Positions 57,940-64,000 of a DNA stretch of 64,000 nucleotides are shown piece after piece; positions within the stretch are counted from its first letter, which is position 1, and each line of letters begins with the position of its first letter. This DNA is from Silvanigrella paludirubra (GTDB taxonomy: Bacteria > Bdellovibrionota_B > Oligoflexia > Silvanigrellales > Silvanigrellaceae), in the NCBI RefSeq assembly GCF_009208775.1, contig NZ_WFLM01000005.1, forward strand, positions 420,059 through 484,058, in the 5' to 3' direction. Under the pieces are notes generated by a model. It saw only the letters and a program-made list of their open reading frames with translations, was not told where the DNA came from and ran no database searches. Both the position numbers and the translations under genes were made by a program.

Positions 57940-58240
57940 TTATATTAAATCATTTGTAATCATTACTTTAAGAGCTTTGTATTCAGCAGCGTTTTTAAAA
58001 ACATGATATGCATTTTCCATTTATTATTGCTTTCATAAACATAGGAATGGTAGAAGTATGAACTAAACCAGCTGTTAAATTTAAAATTTCTTCAACAGCC
58101 GATCCATTTTTATTATTAATTGTTATGTTAGTTCCTAATGTTTTTGAAATTTCCAAACGATTTTCATCTAAATCAACCTGACTGTTTCAAAATTTCCGGC
58201 TGTTCTTTCTCTTCTCATTTTTTAATTCCAATATCATAAT
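57940..58240 (-). pseudogene. Remnant of a zinc-dependent alcohol dehydrogenase
   Basis: On the minus strand one piece (about 58020-58175) reads DLDENRLEISKTLGTNITIN and SAVEEILNLT, the Rossmann part of AdhP-like dehydrogenases, then jumps to STIPMFMKAI. A second piece (57940-58020), in another frame, reads NAYHVFKNAAEYKALKVMI, the family C-terminus, and ends in TAA. The order is right, but two internal segments are missing and the frame shifts at the junction; the N-terminal zinc-binding half is absent. It is therefore a decayed gene, not the same as the intact frmA that follows. Confidence 0.7.
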
Positions 58241-58445
58241 AAACTAGAGCTTTCATATTTTTCCCAATAAATTAATTTTATATTATAATTAAACTTACAT
58301 TGACAAAATAGCTAATTTCATAGTTCAATCAAAAACGAACAGACCTGTTACTGATTGTTACGTTTTAAATAATTTATTGATATTTTGCAAACAACTAAAT
58401 AATTTTAATATTTTTATTTAATCACTATTTGGAGATTATTTTCAA

Positions 58446-59555
58446 ATGAAAACACGTGCAGCTGTTGCCTGGGAGGCAAAAAAAACTTTAGAGATCGAAG
58501 AGATTGAAATAGAAAAACTAAAAGAAGGAGAAGTTTTATTAAAAGTTGTTGCATCTGGTGTTTGTCATACCGATGCTTTTACGCTTTCAGGAGAAGATCC
58601 TGAAGGTGTTTTTCCATGCATATTAGGACATGAAGGTGGGTGTATTGTTCTAGAATGCGGACCTAGTGTTAAAAATTTAAAACCAGGTGATCATGTTATC
58701 CCGTTATACATTCCTGAATGTGGAAATTGTAAATACTGCGAATCTTCTAAAACAAATTTATGTCAATCTATTGCTTCTACTGTTTGGACTGGCTTTATGC
58801 CTGATGGAACAAGACGTTTTTCTAAAAATGGGAAATCAATTTATCATTATATGGGCTGTTCTACTTTTTCTGAATATACTGTTATTCCCGAAATTGCACT
58901 TGCAAAAATTAATAAAGAAGCTCCACTTGAAAAAGTATGTTTACTTGGTTGTGGAGTTACAACAGGCATTGGCGCTGTATTAAATACGGCAAAGGTAGAA
59001 CCTGGCTCTACAGTTGCTGTTTTTGGATTAGGAGGAATTGGACTTTCAGTAATTCAGGGAGCTATTATGGCAAAAGCTTCACGCATAATTGCCATAGATG
59101 TTAATCCAAATAAACAACAAATGGCTAAATTTTTAGGAGCGACAGATTTTATTAATCCTCTAGAAATAAATGGATCTATTAGTGAATATATCAAAGAAAT
59201 AACTAATGGCGGTGTAGATTATTCATTTGAATGTATAGGTAATATTCATGTTATGAGAGATGCACTTGAATGTACTCATTTAGGGTGGGGAGTTTCTACG
59301 GTAATTGGTGTAGCAGGAGCTGGAAAAGAAATATCAACTCGCCCATTTAATTTAGTTGTAGGAAGAACTTGGAAGGGTACCGCTTTCGGAGGTGTAAAAG
59401 GAAGATCGCAATTACCAGATTATGTTAATCGTTATTTATCTGGCGAAATTGAACTTGATAGCATGATAACACATAAGATGCCTTTAGAAGACATAAATAA
59501 AGCTTTTGAATTAATGCATAATGGTACAAGTATTAGAAGCGTAATTTTATTTTAA
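58446..59555 (+). CDS. frmA: S-(hydroxymethyl)glutathione dehydrogenase (class III alcohol dehydrogenase)
   Basis: NAD-dependent oxidation of the glutathione-formaldehyde adduct; the family also reduces S-nitrosoglutathione. [17 protein letters not shown], catalytic-zinc GHEGGC, structural-zinc [15 protein letters not shown] and cofactor GLGGIGLSV are present. [11 protein letters not shown] near the end is typical of class III. Length 369 is standard. Directly followed by the S-formylglutathione hydrolase gene, the next step of the pathway. GGAG precedes the ATG. Confidence 0.95.
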   Translation: MKTRAAVAWEAKKTLEIEEIEIEKLKEGEVLLKVVASGVCHTDAFTLSGEDPEGVFPCILGHEGGCIVLECGPSVKNLKPGDHVIPLYIPECGNCKYCESSKTNLCQSIASTVWTGFMPDGTRRFSKNGKSIYHYMGCSTFSEYTVIPEIALAKINKEAPLEKVCLLGCGVTTGIGAVLNTAKVEPGSTVAVFGLGGIGLSVIQGAIMAKASRIIAIDVNPNKQQMAKFLGATDFINPLEINGSISEYIKEITNGGVDYSFECIGNIHVMRDALECTHLGWGVSTVIGVAGAGKEISTRPFNLVVGRTWKGTAFGGVKGRSQLPDYVNRYLSGEIELDSMITHKMPLEDINKAFELMHNGTSIRSVILF

Positions 59556-59573
59556 TATGTGAGAATAACTAAT

Positions 59574-60413
59574 ATGGATCAATTAGAATCTATTAAAGAA
59601 TTTAATGGTTACTTAAAAAGATTTACTCATTATTCCAAAACATGTAATTCAAAAATGACTTTTTCTATTTTTTTACCTCCAAAAGCAATTCATAAAAAAG
59701 TACCTGCTATTTATTGGCTCTCAGGACTAACTTGTTCAGATGAAAATGCAAGAGTGAAATCAGGTGCACAACGTTTTGCAGCAGAGCTTGGTCTTGCTAT
59801 TATTTTTCCTGATACCAGTCCTCGTGGAGAAAATATACCCGATGCAAAAGACAGATACGATTTAGGTATTGGGGCTGGGTTTTATTTGAATGCAACACAA
59901 ACGCCTTGGTCTAAATATTTTCAAATGTATAATTATATAGTATATGAATTACCTTCTCTAATTGAAGAATATTTTCCAATATTAAAATCATTTAAATCTA
60001 TTACTGGACATTCAATGGGTGGACATGGTGCTCTTATATGTGCTTTAAAAAATCCACAAATATTTAGATCTGCCTCCGCATTTGCTCCTATTTGTAATCC
60101 AATTAATTCACAATGGGGAAAAAATTGTTTTACAGAATATCTTGGTAATAATAAATCAGATTGGTATGATTACGACGCTACATGTTTAGTTAATAATGGA
60201 TTTAAAATAGATAATATTTTAATTGACCAAGGACTATCTGATGATTTTTACCATGAAAAACAACTATTACCTGAAAACTTTATTGAAGTCTGTAATAAAA
60301 TGAATCAACCATTAACATTTCGTTTTCAAGAAGGATATGATCATAGCTATCATTTTATTTCAACTTTTATAGAAGATCATATAAAATTTCATGCATCATT
60401 TTTAAATAAATAA
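59574..60413 (+). CDS. fghA: S-formylglutathione hydrolase
   Basis: Serine hydrolase that releases formate and glutathione. WLSGLTCSDENA is the oxyanion region, GHSMGGHGAL holds the nucleophilic Ser, and DQGLSDDF and YDHSYHFISTF hold the Asp and His of the triad. The ATG at 59574 is favoured over an in-frame GTG (59559) because GAGA precedes it and the protein then has the family length (about 280). It forms a two-gene formaldehyde detoxification unit with frmA, 18 bases apart. Confidence 0.94.
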   Translation: MDQLESIKEFNGYLKRFTHYSKTCNSKMTFSIFLPPKAIHKKVPAIYWLSGLTCSDENARVKSGAQRFAAELGLAIIFPDTSPRGENIPDAKDRYDLGIGAGFYLNATQTPWSKYFQMYNYIVYELPSLIEEYFPILKSFKSITGHSMGGHGALICALKNPQIFRSASAFAPICNPINSQWGKNCFTEYLGNNKSDWYDYDATCLVNNGFKIDNILIDQGLSDDFYHEKQLLPENFIEVCNKMNQPLTFRFQEGYDHSYHFISTFIEDHIKFHASFLNK

Positions 60414-60431
60414 TTTCAATTTATTTAAAAA
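60399..60431. terminator. Palindrome between convergent fghA and SDR gene, probable bidirectional terminator
   Basis: A perfect 13-bp inverted repeat, all A/T (60399-60411 with 60419-60431), loop of seven, spans the fghA stop codon. A T-rich run follows on the plus strand. Confidence 0.45.
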
Positions 60432-60433
60432 TT

Positions 60434-61270
60434 TCATTTTTTTCTTCTTAAAGATTCCCAATCTTCATTTTTCATCGCTTTTAAAAAGTTAAATTCACCT
60501 GCTCCTTGTAACCATTCACCACCATCAATAGTAACAACTTCTCCATTAATAAATCCAGCATAATCTGAAACTAAAAATGAAGCCAAATTTGCTAATTCTA
60601 TATGCTCGCCATGTCTTCCAGTAGGATTTTTACTTTCTAAAATTTTTCCTAGATCTGCATTAGGCACAAGACGATCCCAGGCCCCTTTTGTAGGAAATGG
60701 GCCTGGAGCAATGGCATTCATTCTAATTCCGCGATCACCCCATTCGACTGCTAAACTTCTTGTCATCGCCAAGACGCCAGCTTTTGCCATAGCAGAAGGA
60801 ACTACATATGCCGAACCTGTCCAAGAATAAGTTGTTACTATACTTAAAACGTTTCCTTTTAATTTATTTTGTAACCAGCGCTTTCCACAAGCAAGAGTGA
60901 CATAAGTTGTCCCATGAAGTACAATATCTAAAACAATGTCTACAGCTCTATGTGATAAATCTTCAGTACGAGATATAAAATTTCCTGCTGCATTATTTAA
61001 TAAAATATCAATTGGTCCAGTTGCCCAAATATCATCAATCATTTTTTCAACTGCCTGCGGATCTCTTACATCACAAACTTGATAAGATGCTTTATCTTTA
61101 AATTTGGAATTAAATTCTTGGCAGGTTTCCTTTAAAACTTCTTCTCTTCTGCCACAGATTACTACATCTGCACCTAAAGTTAAAAAACGTTCGGACATGC
61201 TTTTACCAAGGCCAGTTCCACCACCCGTGACTAGAATTTTTTTCGAACTAAGAAGATCTGGAACAAACAT
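60434..61270 (-). CDS. SDR of the 2,4-dienoyl-CoA reductase type
   Basis: Classical-size SDR, 278 residues. TGGGTGLGKSM and NNAAGNF are cofactor motifs; TYSWTGSAYVVPSAMAKAGV replaces the usual YxxxK context, and lysine in AMAKAG corresponds to the active Lys of peroxisomal/mitochondrial dienoyl-CoA reductases. RMNAIAPGPFPTKGAWDRL also matches that group. It probably reduces dienoyl- or enoyl-CoA in fatty-acid breakdown, although no beta-oxidation gene except the ACAD-like pair is close. Convergent with fghA. Confidence 0.82.
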   Translation of the reverse strand: MFVPDLLSSKKILVTGGGTGLGKSMSERFLTLGADVVICGRREEVLKETCQEFNSKFKDKASYQVCDVRDPQAVEKMIDDIWATGPIDILLNNAAGNFISRTEDLSHRAVDIVLDIVLHGTTYVTLACGKRWLQNKLKGNVLSIVTTYSWTGSAYVVPSAMAKAGVLAMTRSLAVEWGDRGIRMNAIAPGPFPTKGAWDRLVPNADLGKILESKNPTGRHGEHIELANLASFLVSDYAGFINGEVVTIDGGEWLQGAGEFNFLKAMKNEDWESLRRKK

Positions 61271-61348
61271 AATTACCCCCGATTGAATCTTGAGACTTAA
61301 AGATTTTCACCTAGGGAATATAAATGAAGAATATATCTTCAACAATAT

Positions 61349-61855
61349 TTAAGATTTTGAATTTTTATTTAAATCCTCTGTTGAAAATAAAGGCATAATA
61401 AAATATCTTTTTGAGTTTTTACAATAATGAATTGTTAAATCATATTTTATGAATGTAATTCGAGCTCTTTGCACTATTTTTTCAAGGCAAATTCTTAAAC
61501 TTTCTTTCCTATTTAAAGATGAAGTTAAATAATTTTCATAAAAATAACTTAACATTTCCTCTCTAGTCAAACCTGTAGGATACTCTGAAAGAAGCCTCAT
61601 TAAACGAGCTGGTTCTCGTGAAGATTCAGAAGGGGAGACAAATTCAACATAGCTAAGACAAAGCTTAATCCATCTTTTTGAGGCATATGCAGATTGTGCA
61701 ACTTCTTTTAATGCCATTTCTAATGGAACTTGTAATTTAGAAAAATATTCGCTTTTTCGATTCAATTTTATTTTTTTCTTTTTACATATTCCAAAACTTA
61801 ATTCTTGTCTCAATAAACTATTTTTGTTTTTTATATTTAAATCTAAGCTAGTCAT
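61349..61855 (-). CDS. Hypothetical protein of 168 residues
   Basis: No family recognised. The N-terminal third is basic (KKKKIKLNRK). The C-terminal 80 residues alternate helices (LTREEMLSYFYENY, RKESLRICLEKIVQRAR) and end in two short strands (YDLTIHYCKNSKRYFI), which recalls a winged-helix DNA-binding domain such as the Trans_reg_C type, but this is only a resemblance. No signal peptide or membrane segment. It is followed on the same strand by the SDR gene. Confidence 0.6.
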   Translation of the reverse strand: MTSLDLNIKNKNSLLRQELSFGICKKKKIKLNRKSEYFSKLQVPLEMALKEVAQSAYASKRWIKLCLSYVEFVSPSESSREPARLMRLLSEYPTGLTREEMLSYFYENYLTSSLNRKESLRICLEKIVQRARITFIKYDLTIHYCKNSKRYFIMPLFSTEDLNKNSKS

Positions 61856-62205
61856 AATTACCCAATCATCTTGTTAAATGTGAATCGATTTTAGAAAGAT
61901 TTAGAAATAAATCTCTCTTAATTGAGTAGTAATGCAAGAACTATGCCAAATTTTTTTTGATATTTTATTTAATGATTTCATGTATATAAAATTATAACTT
62001 TTCAAAACTGATATAATAATGACTGATTTTAAATCATTTTTTAAAAAAAACGACTGATTTTCATCCAATAATTTTAAATTAATCAATATTTTTATTATGT
62101 TATTTTTTTATAAATGAATTTTTTTTGACTGAATTTCAATCAATATTTAATATGAATGAATTGATGATTTTAGAATTTTAAGATTTGAATATTTTAAAAA
62201 TTTAT
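61856..62205. other. AT-rich gene-free stretch with a thrice-repeated short motif
   Basis: 350 bases without a credible gene. GACTGA followed by T-rich sequence and then ATC occurs at 62021, 62052 and 62127; the copies are 10-16 bases long and irregularly spaced. This may be binding-site clustering upstream of the 168-residue gene, or chance in AT-rich DNA. Confidence 0.5.
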
Positions 62206-62247
62206 AAAAAAAAGAGCCCACAATTTAATGTGAACTCTCTTTTTAAA
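62206..62247 (-). terminator. Terminator after rplS
   Basis: On the minus strand, AAAGAGAGTTCACA and TGTGGGCTCTTT form a long stem with a small AT loop, followed by a run of T. It lies about 30 bases past the rplS stop. Confidence 0.85.
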
Positions 62248-62275
62248 TTCTTTTTAACTTACGAAAAATTGAATT

Positions 62276-62683
62276 TTATTGTTGTTCGTAGCTCTTAAGT
62301 TCTTCAGCAGAAACATAACGGCTAGAAATACGTGCAGCTTTACCACGAAGTTTACGAATATAGTAAATTCTTGAACGACGTACTTTACCGCGTACTTTAA
62401 CATCAACATGGTCAATAAGTGGAGAATGAACATAGAAGTTACGTTCAACACCAATACCGCCGGAAGACATTTTACGAACTAAGAAAGTAGAATTTGTTGT
62501 CCCTTTACGGAAACGAATTACTGTACCTTCAAAAGATTGAAGACGGTATTTAGGAGTTCCGTCTTTTTCAGCACCTTCTTGGATTTTAACCCAAACGCAA
62601 ACTGTATCACCAGCTTTAAAGCTTGGTAATTGTTTTGCACGCATGTGCATGGATTCAAAAGATTTTAAAATAGGATGTTTCAT
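62276..62683 (-). CDS. rplS: 50S ribosomal protein L19 (bL19)
   Basis: Structural protein at the 30S-50S interface. FKAGDTVCVWVKIQEG, FEGTVIRFRKGTTNSTFLVRKMSSGGIGVERNF and VRRSRIYYIRKLRGKAARI are the family core. A GTG three codons upstream (62692) is in frame, but AGGTGA precedes the ATG at 62683 at proper spacing, so that start is used. At 135 residues it is about 15 longer than E. coli L19, at the C-terminus. It is not linked to rpsP-rimM-trmD as in most bacteria. Confidence 0.95.
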   Translation of the reverse strand: MKHPILKSFESMHMRAKQLPSFKAGDTVCVWVKIQEGAEKDGTPKYRLQSFEGTVIRFRKGTTNSTFLVRKMSSGGIGVERNFYVHSPLIDHVDVKVRGKVRRSRIYYIRKLRGKAARISSRYVSAEELKSYEQQ

Positions 62684-62753
62684 TAGTATCACCTATAGCG
62701 AGAATTGCCTTAAGTCGGTTTCTCTAAAAAAATTCAAAAAAAAATAACCGAAA

Positions 62754-62831
62754 TGGTCGGAGCGACAGGACTTGAACCTGCGACCTCTTGCACCCCAAGC
62801 AAGTGCGCTAGCCAGGCTGCGCTACGCTCCG
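62754..62831 (-). tRNA. tRNA-Pro(TGG)
   Basis: Minus-strand acceptor CGGAGCG pairs with CGCTCCG, then A and encoded CCA. The anticodon arm CTTGC-TTGGGGT-GCAAG shows anticodon TGG, and the T arm has GGTTCAAGTCC. It lies between rplT and rplS and is probably cut from a common transcript. Confidence 0.95.
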
Positions 62832-62846
62832 AGTCCAAGACAATAA

Positions 62847-63206
62847 TTACTTAGATAAAGCAGCCATTGACTTTTTAACAAGAGTTGCAAATACAGCATC
62901 ATCGTGAACAGCTATTTCAGATAGTTGTTTACGATCAAGTGTAATATTTGCTTTTTTCAAGCCATTCATGAATTTGCTGTATGGCAAACCATGGGATCTG
63001 GAAGCTGCGTTAATACGTTGAATCCAAAGTGAACGAAAATCACGTTTTTTAACTTTACGGTCACGGTAAGCATAACAAAGTGCTCTACGAACAATTTGAA
63101 TTGCAGTACGGTAAAGTCTACTACGAGCTCCACGGTAACCTTTAGCTAACTTAAGAACTCTTTTATGACGACGACGAAGTTTAAAGCCACGCTTTACACG
63201 AGCCAT
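62847..63206 (-). CDS. rplT: 50S ribosomal protein L20 (bL20)
   Basis: Early assembly protein of the 50S subunit. [35 protein letters not shown] and [16 protein letters not shown] are diagnostic; 119 residues is the standard length. AGGAGG precedes the ATG. A 159-base leader separates it from rpmI, long enough for an L20-type autoregulatory RNA, though I could not identify a fold matching the known mimic. Confidence 0.97.
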   Translation of the reverse strand: MARVKRGFKLRRRHKRVLKLAKGYRGARSRLYRTAIQIVRRALCYAYRDRKVKKRDFRSLWIQRINAASRSHGLPYSKFMNGLKKANITLDRKQLSEIAVHDDAVFATLVKKSMAALSK

Positions 63207-63365
63207 TGTATGACCTCCTAGAGAATGATGGCGCTGTCTGATTTAGACAAACCTTAGATAGCCATTCATCTGTTTAAAACAAACTTACATATACCAAATC
63301 TAACTAAATAGATGAGTGTTTTATGGACTTTTTAATTTCCAAAGGCTTAATGAACAGCCTGATAA

Positions 63366-63623
63366 TTATAATCCGTTAGGAATACAACGAGAAACTAACC
63401 TTGAACTTTCAGCACGCATAATTTTAGCTTTTTTCAAGCGATTTTTGCGACTACGGTTCTTAGAACCTGCCAAGTGTTGCTTGCCAACATGTGGAACCTT
63501 AACAAGACCAGTTGCTGTTAACTTATAACGTTTAGCAGCAGACTTTTTATTTTTAATCGCCTTGTTAACTTTCCCTTTTGACTTAGCTATTTTGGCTTTA
63601 ATTTTAGCTTTTGACTTTGCCAT
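63366..63623 (-). CDS. rpmI: 50S ribosomal protein L35 (bL35)
   Basis: Small basic ribosomal protein. NKKSAAKRYKLTATGLVKVPHVGKQHLAGSKNRSRKNRLKK is the L35 core; an extra lysine/alanine-rich N-terminal arm of about 20 residues brings it to 85. It follows the rRNA-tRNA-Lys terminator and precedes rplT; infC, the usual first gene of this operon, is not here. Confidence 0.94.
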   Translation of the reverse strand: MAKSKAKIKAKIAKSKGKVNKAIKNKKSAAKRYKLTATGLVKVPHVGKQHLAGSKNRSRKNRLKKAKIMRAESSRLVSRCIPNGL

Positions 63624-63740
63624 ACAATAAATCCTTCAACTGAGAAGAGACAAAAAACAGAAACTTCTTATAACACTGCTTCAAATAAAATCAACTATTA
63701 TCTGTAAAGAAATAAGTAGGATAGTTAGATAATAGACAAT

Positions 63741-63778
63741 AAAAAACCCCGAATAGAATTTCTTCTTTCGGGGTTTTA
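63741..63778 (-). terminator. Terminator of the rRNA operon
   Basis: On the minus strand AAAACCCCGAA and TTCGGGGTTTT pair around a loop of about 13 bases, then a T run follows. It lies just after tRNA-Lys. Confidence 0.9.
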
Positions 63779-63785
63779 AATTTAG

Positions 63786-63861
63786 TGGTGGGTCCGCCCG
63801 GATTCGAACCGGGGACCACTTGCTTAAAAGGCAAATGCTCTACCGACTGAGCTACGAACCC
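63786..63861 (-). tRNA. tRNA-Lys(TTT)
   Basis: Minus-strand acceptor GGGTTCG pairs with CGGACCC (one G-T), then A and encoded CCA. The anticodon loop CTTTTAA between TTTGC and GCAAG gives anticodon TTT. It lies 19 bases after the 5S gene and is thus the distal tRNA of the rRNA operon. Confidence 0.95.
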
Positions 63862-63880
63862 ACTAAAGGGAAAATTAAAA

Positions 63881-63994
63881 GGCTGCGCAGAGCTACTCTC
63901 CCACACCTAAGGGTGCAGTACCATTGCCGCAGGCGGGCTTGACTTCGGAGTTCGGAATGGGATCCGGTATTTCCCCGCCGCAATCAGCACAGCC
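63881..63994 (-). rRNA. rrf: 5S ribosomal RNA
   Basis: On the minus strand the ends GGCTGTGC and GCGCAGCC pair as helix I. CCCATTCCGAACTCCGAAGTCAAGC and GGGAGAGTAG are universal 5S segments. Length about 114 bases. The 23S gene would lie to the right, outside the window. Confidence 0.95.
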
Positions 63995-64000
63995 AAAACT

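Noticed and set aside
62754..62831. tRNA-Pro as an integration site for a mobile element
   Set aside because: No integrase, direct repeat of the tRNA end or foreign gene is present on either side.
63691..63906. Open frame of 71 codons across tRNA-Lys and the rRNA terminator
   Set aside because: Overlaps tRNA, terminator and the 5S end, and has no ribosome site or family resemblance.

Overview
The window is 64 kb of AT-rich (about 30% GC by eye), gene-dense Gram-negative chromosome. A lipid A and outer-membrane assembly cluster, a proton-pumping NADH dehydrogenase membrane arm, and the low-GC flavour of the proteins point to the Bdellovibrionota/Oligoflexia, most likely a Silvanigrella-type bacterium. 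This placement is inference from gene content; no 16S is present. I see no integrase, transposase, phage structural gene or CRISPR array.

Layout. 0-5 kb: the tail of an unknown gene, thioredoxin reductase, a VanX-type D-Ala-D-Ala dipeptidase, a short-chain dehydrogenase lacking the usual catalytic lysine, a membrane-anchored tyrosine phosphatase, tRNA-Leu(TAA) and a FabG-like reductase. 5-18 kb: an unknown 448-residue protein, an RsmB-type methyltransferase with Der, a PcnB/Cca nucleotidyltransferase with TrmJ, an eight-repeat PQQ-like propeller, a P5C dehydrogenase, a protein that looks like an ExoY/edema-factor-type nucleotidyl cyclase toxin, and a KamA-family aminomutase. 18-30 kb (+): lolC/E-lolD-bamA-skp-lpxD-fabZ-lpxA-lpxB-msbA-lpxK-nudix, covering lipoprotein sorting, outer-membrane protein assembly and lipid A synthesis and export. 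30-36 kb: a solute-binding protein, a NudL-type nudix, an Rsm22-like methyltransferase, MltG, a serine beta-lactamase-fold protein and NadC. 36.4-39.5 kb: one continuous 1038-codon gene that joins BirA, CoaX and an RluA-type pseudouridine synthase, followed by a Cys/Met-metabolism PLP enzyme.

40-45 kb is a looser accessory stretch: a 55-residue basic protein, a DUF1304-like membrane protein, an unknown gene broken by an in-frame TAA, a very AT-rich gene-free gap and a glycerol-1-phosphate dehydrogenase-like enzyme. 45-52.7 kb (-) carries nuoA-H-J-K-L-M-N, only the seven membrane subunits of complex I, ending at a strong terminator, with an HutG-like ureohydrolase upstream. 54-60.4 kb (+) holds two tandem acyl-CoA-dehydrogenase-fold paralogues, an FNR-type reductase, remains of a zinc alcohol dehydrogenase, and the glutathione-dependent formaldehyde detoxification pair frmA-fghA. 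The right end (-) is the tail of an rRNA operon (5S, tRNA-Lys, terminator), then rpmI, rplT, tRNA-Pro and rplS.

The best leads are the ExoY-like cyclase candidate (15.4-16.5 kb), the BirA-CoaX-RluA triple fusion (36.4-39.5 kb), and the acyl-CoA-dehydrogenase-like/reductase module beside formaldehyde detoxification (54-60 kb).
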